From Marinobacter sp. ATCH36 (GTDB taxonomy: Bacteria; Pseudomonadota; Gammaproteobacteria; Pseudomonadales; Oleiphilaceae), in NCBI RefSeq assembly GCF_023555055.1, contig NZ_JAMJPL010000001.1:310001-374000 (forward strand): DNA of 64,000 nt, read 5' to 3'. Positions within the stretch are counted from its first letter, which is position 1; each line of letters starts with the position of its first letter. The notes beneath the pieces were generated by a model. That model did not search any database. It worked only from the letters and a program-made list of their open reading frames with translations, and was not told the origin of the DNA. The position numbers and the translations under genes were made by a program. Of this stretch, positions 17,002-26,603 are shown piece by piece.

Positions 17002-17625
17002 TTAGCGCAAGTCCGGGTTAAGCGTATAGGTACCGGTTACCCGGGCACTGGCCAGTACATGGCCCGCCATGGCTTCCCGCACAGCCGCGCCGTCAAACTC
17101 CCCATCCAACCCCAAACTTTCCACGTCCAGAGCATGCACTTCGTAGTGGTAGTGGTGGATGATTTCATCGTTCCAGGGTGGACACGGGCCGTCGTAGCCA
17201 CCGTAGGTGCCAGCCATATCCGGATTGCTTGCCAGGAACTGGGTGAAATTATTCACGCCGCGAATGCCAAACGGTCCCGGGCCGGGTTCCTTGCCCTTGG
17301 GGATCACACCATCGCTGTCTTCGCCTTCGGGAATGCGGGATGTGGTGGCAGGGACATCCACCAGCAGCCAGTGGAAGAAATCCACCCGGGGAATGTCTTT
17401 CGACACAGTTTTGCCTTCCTGGTTGGCGTCATCAGCAATACTGGGTACGTCCGGGTCAAACATCATCACCACAAAGCTTTTGGTGCCCTCTGGCGCATCT
17501 TCCCAGACCACCTCCGGATTACGGTTAGGGCCAAAGCTCATATGGTCCTGTTCGTTGTAGACACCGAACGCAAATTTCTCCGGCACCGGCTGGCCTTCCT
17601 CAATACCTCGAACCTTGATTTTCAC
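17002..17625 (-). CDS. YbhB/YbcL-type phosphatidylethanolamine-binding-like protein
   Basis: 207 residues from a GTG at 17625, chosen because AAAGGAGACC lies just upstream; a TTG at 17649 would add eight residues. The PEBP fold signatures are present: MMFDPDVPS near 54-62, the FFHWLLVDVP strand with the ligand-pocket His, and a C-terminal YHYEVHALDV. Bacterial members are soluble and of unknown ligand. The fragment GPCPPWNDEIIHHYHYEVHA is typical of the family. Confidence 0.85.
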   Translation of the reverse strand: MKIKVRGIEEGQPVPEKFAFGVYNEQDHMSFGPNRNPEVVWEDAPEGTKSFVVMMFDPDVPSIADDANQEGKTVSKDIPRVDFFHWLLVDVPATTSRIPEGEDSDGVIPKGKEPGPGPFGIRGVNNFTQFLASNPDMAGTYGGYDGPCPPWNDEIIHHYHYEVHALDVESLGLDGEFDGAAVREAMAGHVLASARVTGTYTLNPDLR

Positions 17626-17737
17626 CGTTCTGGTCTCCTTTACTCTCAAGTGTTTTGTTTGCCTGATACCATGGTTTTAACAGTGGTATCGTAGCTCTGT
17701 CCAGATCCATATCTCCAGCTAACGTAAGGATGAGCCT

Positions 17738-18172
17738 GTGAGCAATAAAAAACCAGCCAGCCCCACCACCCCCGATAATCAGCAGGATCGGGACGCTATC
17801 GCTTTCGCCCAGGGGCTGTTCGAGCTGGCCAGAAATGGCGGAACCGGCCCGCTGAATGTCATGCTGGAAGCCGGCGTACCTATCGACATCCGCACCAGTT
17901 CTGGCGACAGCCTGCTGATGCTTGCCTGTCGGAACGGCCACCTGGAAACCGCCAGCCTGTTGTTGGAGAGGGGCGCCAACCCCGACCTTTGCGATAACCA
18001 GTTACAATCACCGCTGATGGTCGCGGCCATGTCCAATCGTGTTGATTTGATTGAGCGCTTGCTGGAAGCAGGAGCCGACAAGCAATCCGTTGATACGAAC
18101 GGCCATACGGCATTGGACCTGGCAGAAAGCTCAGGAGCCGAGGCGGCGGTTGAGCGTTTGCAGAACGCTTAA
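17738..18172 (+). CDS. Ankyrin repeat protein
   Basis: 144 residues from a GTG at 17738. Three ankyrin repeats are visible from about residue 35: PLNVMLEAGVPIDIR, SLLMLACRNGHLETASLLLE and SPLMVAAMSNRVDLIERLLE, with a fourth partial repeat ending ALDLAESSGAEAA. It has no signal peptide and is likely a small cytoplasmic protein-interaction module. It ends four bases inside the convergent rlmA gene, so the two 3' ends overlap. Confidence 0.85.
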   Translation: MSNKKPASPTTPDNQQDRDAIAFAQGLFELARNGGTGPLNVMLEAGVPIDIRTSSGDSLLMLACRNGHLETASLLLERGANPDLCDNQLQSPLMVAAMSNRVDLIERLLEAGADKQSVDTNGHTALDLAESSGAEAAVERLQNA

Positions 18173-19017
18173 GCCTCACGGACGAAACAGGTCAGGCGTA
18201 CCTCAATGGTGACCGACAACTCCGTCAGCGCTTCTGCGTTGCTGCGTCGCTCGGCTGTCGCTCTATAAAAATGGGGGGTCATCGCCAGCAGATCACTGAT
18301 CGATTCTTTTTCTTCAAGAGCCAGTTGATATCGGATCACCTCCGTATCCGCCTCCACAAAACCTTCAGGCACTGATTTGTGAGTAGCAGTTTCGGGCTTT
18401 ACCGACTCATAGACAATTTCCCGCAGCTCCCGCAAATGATCCGGCCCCGCATCCACCTGCAACAGCACACCACCGGGCCTCAGCACGCGGGCAAACTCCG
18501 GGTACACCGGAAAACCGAACAGGCAGAGTACCCGGTCAAGGCTGCCGGGCAACACCGGCAGGTTGGCATTACTGCCGACAACCCAGCGAGGGCGTTTGTC
18601 CTGCTTCGCAGCCGCCAGGGTGGCCCACTTGGAGATATCCAACCCCATCAGCGACAGCGCGGTGCTATCCTCCGCGGCCTTTGCCAGCGCCCGCAGATAG
18701 TAGCCTTCTCCGCAACCGGCATCGAGACAATTCAGGGCCGTGCCGTGGTCCGGAGCATCAGACAGAATCAGGCGGTTCACCGCGTCCGCAATAGGCTGGT
18801 AGTGACCGGCATTCAGAAAGCGACGGCGGGCCGCAACCATCTCCTTGCTGTCGCCGGGATCGCGGGAGCGCTTTTTCTGTACCGGCAAAAGATGCAAATA
18901 TCCCTGGCGCGCCAGATCGAAATTATGGCCCGTGGGGCAGCACCACGATGATTGCACCGGCTCAAGGGGATCGCCATCAAGAGGACAGGCAAGGCCGTTG
19001 AAAGGTGCCACAATCAT
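18169..19017 (-). CDS. rlmA: 23S rRNA (guanine-N1)-methyltransferase
   Basis: 282 residues. The N-terminal zinc site CPLDGDPLE...CCPTGHNFD (residues 11-34) and the following GYLHLLP segment are diagnostic of RlmA, which methylates N1 of G745 or G748 in 23S rRNA with SAM. The SAM-binding motif is LDAGCGEGYYL near residue 98, with a second motif VLCLFGFPVYPEFARVLRPG. Length and layout are complete. The neighbours are unrelated, so it is probably monocistronic. Confidence 0.9.
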   Translation of the reverse strand: MIVAPFNGLACPLDGDPLEPVQSSWCCPTGHNFDLARQGYLHLLPVQKKRSRDPGDSKEMVAARRRFLNAGHYQPIADAVNRLILSDAPDHGTALNCLDAGCGEGYYLRALAKAAEDSTALSLMGLDISKWATLAAAKQDKRPRWVVGSNANLPVLPGSLDRVLCLFGFPVYPEFARVLRPGGVLLQVDAGPDHLRELREIVYESVKPETATHKSVPEGFVEADTEVIRYQLALEEKESISDLLAMTPHFYRATAERRSNAEALTELSVTIEVRLTCFVREA

Positions 19018-19109
19018 CGGATGGAAGACTCCGGCTCGGCCAATTGGCTTGAGAACCGCCGGGCAAATGCCCAGAATAGCGTCGCAGTGATCAGACGAGG
19101 AAAACCACC

Positions 19110-19847
19110 GTGAAGGGCGAGATTATCCATTATACGCGGGACGCTCTCGGTGGCATTCTGGTGATCGACTATCGCAAACATCGGGTAATGACCTTTGATT
19201 CGGTGTTTGAACAGAGCAAAATCGACCGCCGCAGACCTCATCTTCCCGTCCATGAATACAGCCGCGCGATGCTGCTGCCGGTAGCCTTCGTAAGGCCTTC
19301 CCACGTAACCATTCTGGGCCTGGGTGGCGGGGTGATGGCCAGCGCGCTGCTTCACCTCTTGCCCGACTGCCGGGTTCACGCGGTGGAATTGCGCCCCAGC
19401 GTGCTGCAAGTAGCCCGTGAGTATTTCAGCCTGCCAGACTCCGCAAACCTGAGCCTCACCATTGGCGACGCCCGGGATGCCCTCGGCAACGCACCAAACA
19501 GCAGCACCGACTTTATCCTCGCGGACCTTTACAGCTCCGAACGTATGAGCCCGACACAGGCGCAGCGTGAGTTTATCAGACAATGCAGCCGGGCACTCAG
19601 CGACAATGGCTGGCTCGCCATCAACTATCACCGCACACCGGACATTAACGGCCCGTTTTTCCGCCAGCTTCGCGGTGAGTTTGCCGTTCTGTTGCTGTTC
19701 AAGAGCAAAACCAACAACACGGTGATCTTCGCCAGCAAGCGCCCCTTTGAACTACTGCATTCAAAGGACCCGGCACTGGCGGGTCTGGAAAAAAGCCTGC
19801 CCATTGACTGGCGCCGGCTTATGGCGAGGGTTATCCGTCTTACCTGA
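19110..19847 (+). CDS. Spermidine-synthase-like SAM-binding protein
   Basis: 245 residues from a GTG with GAGG upstream. The SAM or decarboxy-SAM motif ILGLGGGVMASALLHLLP near residues 68-85 and VHAVELRPSVLQVA follow the spermidine synthase fold, and DFILADLYSS near 134 aligns with the catalytic-Asp region. The family includes polyamine aminopropyltransferases and look-alikes without that activity; the missing N-terminal gate and putrescine residues make a look-alike more probable. Confidence 0.8.
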   Translation: MKGEIIHYTRDALGGILVIDYRKHRVMTFDSVFEQSKIDRRRPHLPVHEYSRAMLLPVAFVRPSHVTILGLGGGVMASALLHLLPDCRVHAVELRPSVLQVAREYFSLPDSANLSLTIGDARDALGNAPNSSTDFILADLYSSERMSPTQAQREFIRQCSRALSDNGWLAINYHRTPDINGPFFRQLRGEFAVLLLFKSKTNNTVIFASKRPFELLHSKDPALAGLEKSLPIDWRRLMARVIRLT

Positions 19848-19985
19848 GCGGCCACAAAGCCCGGCCATCGGACTCCGTTTCTCCTCACAAAGTAGCACGT
19901 CGACAGCCCGCAGGTAGCATTGTGCCCGCCCGGCAAACCTCTAGCATTGGACTGACAAACAAAAAGAAAACTCTGGAGAGATGCC

Positions 19986-22088
19986 ATGCCCGGGCGGCTG
20001 TTGCTGCTGTTGGTTCTTGTCTGCTTTGCTCCGGCGGCGCAGAGTGCGCTGGACGACGACAAGCAGGCAATGATTCAGGACCTGTTCCCCAAGGCTACTG
20101 AAATCCGTGAGCAACTGCCGGATTATCCGGTTTACCCCGTGTATCAGCTACAGGAGTTGCTGGGTTACGCCTACGAGTCCCTCGATCTGAGCCGCCTTCA
20201 GGGGTTTGCCGGCAAACCGATCAGCATGCTGATCGGGCTGGACACCCGCGGGCGGTTTACCGGCGTCCGCATTCTCAATCATCATGAACCGGTCTTCCTC
20301 CACGGTCTTGGAGAAGAGCCTCTGTTCGAGTTCATTGATCAGTACGAGGGCCGCTCACTGACAGAACAGATCGTGGTCAGTACCGGCGGCAACCGCTCCG
20401 GTAAGGATGCGGATGGCAATGTAGTGCGCTTTGACGGCGTGAGCAAGGCTACGGTATCAGTTCTGATCATCAACGATACCATCCTGTCGTCAGCCCTCAA
20501 GGTGGCGCGGGAAAAACTGGACGGATTCAGTCAGGAGGCGCCAACCCGAGCCCGGGCAGACTTTTACCAACCGCTGTCCTGGTCGGAACTGGTTGACCGC
20601 GGTTACATCGGCCACTTCCGTCTCAGCCCGGACGGGTTCGAGACAGCAACCGGATTCGCCCTTTCCGACTATCCTGAAACTCCGCAACCAGAGCCCGGCG
20701 AACCCTTCACGGAATTGTTTTTCGGTTATGTGAACTCCCCCATGGTGGGCCGTAACCTGCTGGGAGATGAGGGCTTTTCGCAACTGAAAGAACGAATCGG
20801 CCCGGATGCCCAAATTATGATGGTTATGTCCCGGGGCCTGTATCCCCACCTGTCCGACGACTTCACGCCTGGCAGCTCACCAAACCGGCTCGGGTTACAA
20901 CAGAACAACCTTGCCGTCGAGATTCGCGACATCAACGTGTTTGATCAACGCATCCGTCTCGGTATCGATGGCATGCCCGATGTGGCAATGGCCTCGTTGT
21001 TCCGGGTTGGTGGCAACGCCGGATTCAATCCGGGTGCTGAATCCACCCTAAAAATGAACGTTACCCTGCGCAAAAACCACCTGGTGGCCGACAGCGCCCA
21101 ACTCGATATCCCGGTCGCCTTCGCCGATGAGCTGTTCGAAACCGTCGCGGTTGCTCCCAGACCGGAAGACACTCGTCAACCGGTATGGATCGGGCTGTGG
21201 AAAGAGCGCTGGCTGACAATTGCAATACTGCTCGCCAGCCTGACTATTCTGACGGTCTTTTTTGCCCGCCAGCGCACCCTGAGCCGTTATCCAAAACTGG
21301 TCCACCGCTTCCGTTGGGGATTCCTGTTCTTCACGCTGTTCTATATTGGCTTCTACATCCAGGGACAGCTTTCGGTGGTGAATATCTACACTCTGTTCAT
21401 GGCTATCTGGGACGGCTTCTCCCTGAACGTGTTCCTGATGGACCCGGTGTTGTTCATTCTCTGGATCTATACGTTCATCAGTCTTTTCATCTGGGGCAGA
21501 GGTCTGTTCTGTGGTTGGCTGTGCCCGTTTGGTGCACTTCAGGAAATGGCCGCATGGCTGGGGGAGAAACTGAAGTTCCGGCAGGTAAAGGTGCCGGAGA
21601 AATGGCACCGCAGGCTGATCCTGCTGAAATATCCGATTCTGCTGGTACTGGTTGGTACTGCCTTTTATTCACTGGAACTGGCGGAAAAGCTGGTGGAGGT
21701 GGAACCCTTCAAAACCAGCATCACACTCTTCTTTGTGCGCTCCTGGCCCTTTGTGCTCTATGCCGTAGGCCTGTTGGTGATCGGCATGTTTATCCACAAA
21801 TTCTATTGCAGGTATTTGTGCCCACTGGGGGCAGGGTTAGCGGTTCTTGGCAAACTTCGCCTGTTCAGCTGGCTGGACCGGGTAGAGCTTTGCGGAAAGC
21901 CCTGTCAGCATTGCAAGAACAGCTGTGGTATCGATGCCATCCGCAAAGACGGCCGCATTGACTACGACGAGTGTATTCAGTGTCTCGAGTGCGTGGTCAT
22001 TCTTAAAGATGGGGATCAGTGCGTGGACAAGCGCCTGGAGAGAAAGCGCCAACGCCAAGCAAACATATTGGCGACGGATGCGGGCTGA
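19986..22088 (+). CDS. NosR/NirI-type membrane flavo-iron-sulfur protein
   Basis: 700 residues with GGAGAG before the ATG and a signal peptide (1-20, QSA). A periplasmic FMN-binding domain covers about residues 70-175, with SKATVSV as the flavin-attachment-like motif. A second soluble region follows, then about six transmembrane helices from 405. Two CXXXCP loops (CGWLCPFGALQE, CRYLCPLGAG) and cytoplasmic 4Fe-4S cysteines (CGKPCQHCKNSC and CIQCLEC) close the protein. This is the NosR layout, which in denitrifiers feeds electrons to nitrous oxide reductase. No nosZ or other nos gene is in the window, so it may act as a general quinol-to-periplasm electron carrier instead. Confidence 0.85.
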   Translation: MPGRLLLLLVLVCFAPAAQSALDDDKQAMIQDLFPKATEIREQLPDYPVYPVYQLQELLGYAYESLDLSRLQGFAGKPISMLIGLDTRGRFTGVRILNHHEPVFLHGLGEEPLFEFIDQYEGRSLTEQIVVSTGGNRSGKDADGNVVRFDGVSKATVSVLIINDTILSSALKVAREKLDGFSQEAPTRARADFYQPLSWSELVDRGYIGHFRLSPDGFETATGFALSDYPETPQPEPGEPFTELFFGYVNSPMVGRNLLGDEGFSQLKERIGPDAQIMMVMSRGLYPHLSDDFTPGSSPNRLGLQQNNLAVEIRDINVFDQRIRLGIDGMPDVAMASLFRVGGNAGFNPGAESTLKMNVTLRKNHLVADSAQLDIPVAFADELFETVAVAPRPEDTRQPVWIGLWKERWLTIAILLASLTILTVFFARQRTLSRYPKLVHRFRWGFLFFTLFYIGFYIQGQLSVVNIYTLFMAIWDGFSLNVFLMDPVLFILWIYTFISLFIWGRGLFCGWLCPFGALQEMAAWLGEKLKFRQVKVPEKWHRRLILLKYPILLVLVGTAFYSLELAEKLVEVEPFKTSITLFFVRSWPFVLYAVGLLVIGMFIHKFYCRYLCPLGAGLAVLGKLRLFSWLDRVELCGKPCQHCKNSCGIDAIRKDGRIDYDECIQCLECVVILKDGDQCVDKRLERKRQRQANILATDAG

Positions 22089-22120
22089 GCCGCACCCGTG
22101 GATTTAAAGCATCAAGCAGG

Positions 22121-22675
22121 TTACTTTTTCTTTTCCCAGGCAAACTTCTGGAACGGTTCATCAACCGGCGTCTCCGCGATGTGGTTGATGTAGTTGCTCA
22201 GCGTCTTCTGGGAGAGCACCAGGATGACTTCCAGAACCTGGCGATGCTTATAGCCGGCTTTGTAAAACGCGTCCAGGTCTTCCTTGCTGACATTACCCCT
22301 CTTGTTCATCACCGCAAGGGTGAAGGTTCTCAGGGCTTCCAGCTTATCGCTCGGAAGAGGCGTTTCATTGCGCAATGGTTCGATGATGGCGTCTGATACT
22401 TCCATCATCTTGGCAATGCCGGTGTGTGCGGGCACACAGTAGTGGCAGGCGTTCTCAACGTTGATGGTCTGCCAGACTACGGTTTTCTCGTCGTTGTCAA
22501 AGCTGCTGTCCAGCACTAGCTGATGGAGTGTCTGATAGGCCTCCAGCGCACCTGGCGCTTCTGCCATCACACCATGTAGCCCGGGAATCATGCCGAAGCC
22601 CTTGAGGGAATTCTCCAGAAGCGGTCTGGATTTTTCCGGTGCGGATTCCACATCGTGAATCGGGAAATCTGACAT
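22121..22675 (-). CDS. AhpD-like carboxymuconolactone decarboxylase family protein
   Basis: 184 residues with the AhpD core: NACHYCVPAHTGIAK near 75-89 holds the CXXC redox pair and downstream His. Proteins of this family are small all-helical peroxidase-like or thiol-disulfide proteins. It is divergent from a TetR gene, and two copies of a 16-bp operator-like sequence lie between them, so it is probably the repressor's main target and may respond to an oxidant or electrophile. Confidence 0.85.
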   Translation of the reverse strand: MSDFPIHDVESAPEKSRPLLENSLKGFGMIPGLHGVMAEAPGALEAYQTLHQLVLDSSFDNDEKTVVWQTINVENACHYCVPAHTGIAKMMEVSDAIIEPLRNETPLPSDKLEALRTFTLAVMNKRGNVSKEDLDAFYKAGYKHRQVLEVILVLSQKTLSNYINHIAETPVDEPFQKFAWEKKK

Positions 22676-22699
22676 AACGTTTTCCTCTGAAATCTTTTT

Positions 22700-22754
22700 T
22701 TGAATGATTACTCAATTACACCTCTACCGTAACTGTTATTGAACGTTCACTCAA
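22700..22754. promoter_or_regulatory. Twin operators in the TetR/AhpD-like intergenic region
   Basis: TTGAATGATTACTCAA (22700-22715) and TTGAACGTTCACTCAA (22739-22754) share 12 of 16 bases and are imperfect palindromes with TTGA/TCAA ends. They start 39 bp apart between the divergent genes. This is the expected pattern for autoregulation by the adjacent TetR protein. Confidence 0.65.
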
Positions 22755-22799
22755 GTTATCATTAGTAAAGATGACAATCGTCAGATGTTGGTAGACGCA

Positions 22800-23405
22800 A
22801 TGGCCAGAAATGCTCGGTATGATCGACAAGTCGCCCTTGAAAAGGCAATGAACCTGTTTTGGGAGCGGGGATACAACGGCGCCTCCATGAAGCAGATCGA
22901 ACAGGCGCTGGACATGCGCCCGGGAAGTATTTACGCCACGTTTGGGAACAAGGATGGGCTTTTCGGAGAAGCCCTGGCTGCCTATGCACAGCAGGGAGGT
23001 GTTGATCTTCAGGAACACCTGGCCGGGTTTGCGTCAGTGCTGGATGGGCTGCAGAGTTACCTTCGCCATGTTGCCCGCCGATCGAGCCCGGAAGAGGTGT
23101 CGCCATCCCGGGCCTGCATGATTGTGAAAACACTGCTGGAGGCAAGCAATACCAACACAGCCATCGCAGATCAGGCGAACGCTATTCTGGGCGTCATTGA
23201 ACAGTCCCTGACAGATCTGCTGGAGCAGGCAAAAACCCGGGGCGAACTGATGCCTGACACCAATTGCGCGAGGCTGGCGCGTTTACTTCAGGCGCAGCTT
23301 ATTGGTCTTCGCTCGTTCGCCCAGCGGGACATCAGCGCTGAAAAGGTCCGTGAACTTGCGGACGATATGGCAGCGATACTGGACTACTATCGCGCCCGCC
23401 ACTGA
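22800..23405 (+). CDS. TetR/AcrR family regulator
   Basis: 201 residues from the ATG at 22800; an in-frame ATG at 22785 is possible. The N-terminal helix-turn-helix reads ALEKAMNLFWERGYNGASMKQIEQALDMRPGSIYATFGNKDGLF across residues 11-54, ending in the usual YxxFxxKDGLF. The C-terminal domain matches the TetR_C subfamily of YezE/NemR-like regulators, which often sense electrophiles through Cys; Cys residues are present in the ligand domain. It is divergent from an AhpD-like gene and followed at 31 bp by a type II NADH dehydrogenase. Confidence 0.88.
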   Translation: MARNARYDRQVALEKAMNLFWERGYNGASMKQIEQALDMRPGSIYATFGNKDGLFGEALAAYAQQGGVDLQEHLAGFASVLDGLQSYLRHVARRSSPEEVSPSRACMIVKTLLEASNTNTAIADQANAILGVIEQSLTDLLEQAKTRGELMPDTNCARLARLLQAQLIGLRSFAQRDISAEKVRELADDMAAILDYYRARH

Positions 23406-23436
23406 GCCTTTTTTTTAACTTCAGGAACACTCTGTT

Positions 23437-24747
23437 ATGGATAACCTGCACCATATCGTTGTCGTAGGTGGCGGCGCTGGCGGCCTTGAACTGGTCACCC
23501 GCCTTGGCAACAAGCTTGGAAAGAAACACAAGGCACGAATAACACTTGTGGATGCCGGTCTGACCCATGTCTGGAAACCGTTACTCCATGAAGTAGCATC
23601 CGGCTCCCTGGATGCCAATGCCAACGAGATCAACTATCGCGCTCATGCACGCAAGCATCACTACGAATTCCAGTTGGGCCGGATGAACGGGCTTGATCGT
23701 GATGCAAAAGAAGTGGTGATTGCTCCCTTTCTCGATGGCGATGAGCAGGAAGTAGTACCCGAGCGCCGCATTGGCTATGACACGCTGGTAATTGCAGTTG
23801 GAAGCAATGCCAACGATTTCGGAACCCCAGGCGCAAAGGAACACTGCCTTTTCCTGGATAGCCTCAAGCAGGCGCGGCGTTTCCATAACCTGATGCTCAA
23901 CGCTTTTCTGCGCAAAAACCACGAAGCCAATTCCGGCAACGGCCATGAACTGCCCATCACCATCATCGGTGCCGGCGCTACCGGCGTGGAACTGGCCGCC
24001 GAACTGCGCCTGGCTTCTCGGGAACTGCCGGTTTACGGCATGAACAAGCTGCGGCCTGAAGATGTCTCTATCACTGTTATTGAGGCGGCTGAACGAATAC
24101 TGCCCGCGCTACCGGCGCGGCTGTCTGCCGCTGCAACCCGTGAACTGGAACATCAGAATGTCCGTGTGATGACCGGCCAGCCCGTCAGTGAGATCCATGA
24201 GGGCACTCTGGTCATGAAGGATGGCACCGAGCTTGCCTCCGAGATGACCATATGGGCGGCGGGCATCAAGGCTCCTGAGTTCCTGTCAGAGCTGGAAGGA
24301 CTGGAGACCAATCGTGGCAACCAGATAAAGGTCAGACAAACGCTCGAATCCACCACCGATGCGGATATCTTTGCCTTCGGTGACTGTGCGGAATGCCCAC
24401 AGCCAGACTCGGATCGCCCGGTACCACCTCGCGCACAAGCAGCACATCAACAGGCAGATGTGCTGTTCAAGACTCTGCGCAATCGCCTGGAAGGCGGGGA
24501 CGCGGTGCCTTTCGTCTACAACGATCATGGCTCGCTGATCAACTTCAGCCGCTACACCACTGTCGGTAACCTGATGGGAAACCTTTCGGGCCGCAGCATG
24601 TACATTGAAGGCAAAGTAGCGCGCCTGTTCTACGTCTCCCTGTACCGTATGCATCAGGTGGCTCTGCACGGTTTCCTTCGCACCAGCATTATCTGGCTTA
24701 TGGACCGGATTACCCGCGCCATGCATCCGCGCCTGAAACTGCACTGA
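23437..24747 (+). CDS. ndh: Type II NADH dehydrogenase (NAD(P)/FAD oxidoreductase)
   Basis: 436 residues with two Rossmann sites: IVVVGGGAGGLELVTRLG near 8-25 for FAD and ITIIGAGATGVELAAELR near 172-189 for NADH. IFAFGDCAECP near 309 contacts FAD, and a C-terminal amphipathic region ends the protein. The enzyme oxidises NADH and reduces quinone at the inner face of the membrane without pumping protons. Length and domain order fit Ndh. It lies just behind the TetR gene. Confidence 0.88.
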   Translation: MDNLHHIVVVGGGAGGLELVTRLGNKLGKKHKARITLVDAGLTHVWKPLLHEVASGSLDANANEINYRAHARKHHYEFQLGRMNGLDRDAKEVVIAPFLDGDEQEVVPERRIGYDTLVIAVGSNANDFGTPGAKEHCLFLDSLKQARRFHNLMLNAFLRKNHEANSGNGHELPITIIGAGATGVELAAELRLASRELPVYGMNKLRPEDVSITVIEAAERILPALPARLSAAATRELEHQNVRVMTGQPVSEIHEGTLVMKDGTELASEMTIWAAGIKAPEFLSELEGLETNRGNQIKVRQTLESTTDADIFAFGDCAECPQPDSDRPVPPRAQAAHQQADVLFKTLRNRLEGGDAVPFVYNDHGSLINFSRYTTVGNLMGNLSGRSMYIEGKVARLFYVSLYRMHQVALHGFLRTSIIWLMDRITRAMHPRLKLH

Positions 24748-24798
24748 CACGAAGCCCAAACTGTTATTATCGAAGTTTACTCCCGAACCGGAGCATGA

Positions 24799-26514
24799 AT
24801 GGATCCGATTCTTACCCTGATCGGCGCGCTGATGCTGGTGATCAGTATCATGCTCAGCCCGCTGTCCAGCAGACTGGGAATGCCGGTACTGCTGATCTTT
24901 CTTGTTGTCGGCATGATGATGGGGGAGGACGGCCCCGGCGGCCTGCTGTTTGACGACTTTGAGCTGGCATTCCTGATCGCCAACCTGGCCCTTGGTGTCA
25001 TTCTGCTGGATGGCGGTATGCGCACCCGGGCCGAAACCTTCCGGGTGGGATTACGCCCGGCTCTGGTCCTCGCAAGTTTCGGCGTGTTTCTGACCGCTGC
25101 CGGAGCAGGGCTGGTGGCCTGGTGGGTGTTTGATCTGCATTGGCTCAACGCACTGCTCATTGGCGCCATTATCTCCTCCACAGACGCTGCAGCCGTATTT
25201 TCCCTGCTTCAGGGCCGCGGCCTTCATCTCAATGAGCGCGTCAGCGCTACCCTGGAAATCGAATCGGGCAGTAACGATCCGATGGCGATCTTCCTCACCC
25301 TGATGCTGGTTACCATGATTGAGGCCGGTGGCGCCTCCGAAGGCTGGATGGCCCTGGTGATGCTGGTAAAACAGTTCGGCATTGGCGGAGCCGTGGGCGT
25401 GGCCGGCGGGTTCATTGTGGTAGAAATGGCCAACCGCATCAGGCTCACGCCGTCACTCTACCCACTCCTGGTCGTGGCCGCCGGCATCATGGTATTTTCA
25501 GGTACCAATGCCCTGGGTGGCAGCGGCTTCCTGGCAATCTATCTGACCGGCGTGGTAATTGGTAACCGGCCCGTGCGCATGATGCCGATGATACTCCAGG
25601 TTCATGACGGCCTGGCCTGGCTGGCCCAGCTTTGCCTGTTCCTGATGCTCGGTTTGCTGGTAACACCTTCTGAGCTGTTACCACTGGCTGGCGGCGGGCT
25701 CGTTCTCGCATTTGCGCTGATTTTCCTGATACGGCCGATCACAATAATGGCCACACTCTGGCCATTTGGCTTCAACCGTCGTGAACTGGGCTTTATCAGT
25801 TGGGTCGGTTTGAGAGGTGCAGTACCAATTGTACTGGCGCTTTTCCCGATCATTGCGGACATTCCCCAGGCCCAGCTGATATTCCATGTGGCCTTTTTCA
25901 TCGTGCTGGTATCGCTGTTGGTACAGGGCACCACCATGGCACCACTGGCAAGAAAACTTCGGCTTGAGGTTCCAACTGGAGAAGACCCCTATCGACGCCT
26001 GCCTCTGGACGTTCCGGCTGCCGGTGATCACGAATTGATGCTTTTCCCACTCAAAGGTTCCGCCTGGGAAACACCAAAGCCACTTGGACAGCTGCGCCTT
26101 CCCGACAATACTGCCATTGCCGGCGTCTTCCGCAAGCGCACTTGCCATCAACCCACACCGGATCTGGAAGTATCCACCGGCGACGTTCTGGCCATGTTTG
26201 CCACACCAGCCGTGCTACCAGAACTGGGCAAGGCCCTTAGCGGGCGGCATGCACCGCGTTATCTTGCAGAGCGAGCGTTCTTCGGTGATTTCGTACTCAA
26301 TGGCGATGCCCTGCTAGGTGATGTGGAACAGGTCTACGGTATCGAGTTCGACGAATTGCCACCAGAACTGTCACTCGCCGAATGCTTTGCCCGCCGCACC
26401 AAGGGACACCCTGTCGTGGGTGACAAGGTAATACTGGGGCCGGTTACGCTGGTTGCCAGGGCAACTGAGGCCGACCGGGTGACAAAAGTAGGTCTGAAAA
26501 TGGACAATGAATAA
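24799..26514 (+). CDS. Potassium/proton antiporter, CPA1 NhaP2/CvrA type
   Basis: 571 residues with GGAG before the ATG. Residues 1-390 form 11-12 transmembrane helices of the CPA1 exchanger fold, with the ion-site region STDAAAVFSLL near 123 and the following SGSNDPMAIFLTL. Residues about 405-480 look like a TrkA-C domain (ELMLFPLKGSAW) and the end like a CorC/HlyC transporter-associated domain. This exact arrangement is that of the K+/H+ antiporter NhaP2 (CvrA), which exports K+ and aids adaptation to low osmolarity. The gene name is left open. Confidence 0.87.
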   Translation: MDPILTLIGALMLVISIMLSPLSSRLGMPVLLIFLVVGMMMGEDGPGGLLFDDFELAFLIANLALGVILLDGGMRTRAETFRVGLRPALVLASFGVFLTAAGAGLVAWWVFDLHWLNALLIGAIISSTDAAAVFSLLQGRGLHLNERVSATLEIESGSNDPMAIFLTLMLVTMIEAGGASEGWMALVMLVKQFGIGGAVGVAGGFIVVEMANRIRLTPSLYPLLVVAAGIMVFSGTNALGGSGFLAIYLTGVVIGNRPVRMMPMILQVHDGLAWLAQLCLFLMLGLLVTPSELLPLAGGGLVLAFALIFLIRPITIMATLWPFGFNRRELGFISWVGLRGAVPIVLALFPIIADIPQAQLIFHVAFFIVLVSLLVQGTTMAPLARKLRLEVPTGEDPYRRLPLDVPAAGDHELMLFPLKGSAWETPKPLGQLRLPDNTAIAGVFRKRTCHQPTPDLEVSTGDVLAMFATPAVLPELGKALSGRHAPRYLAERAFFGDFVLNGDALLGDVEQVYGIEFDELPPELSLAECFARRTKGHPVVGDKVILGPVTLVARATEADRVTKVGLKMDNE

Positions 26515-26603
26515 AGTTCTTTAACAAAATCACGTCAAAACATTGGTTCGATTAACAAAATTCCTGTGCTATAACGTGTACAAACAGTAATGAATGATTC
26601 GGC

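Noticed and set aside
16627..17694. 355-codon plus-strand frame across the VTT and PEBP genes
   Set aside because: Spans two recognised minus-strand genes and their junction, so it is a chance open frame.
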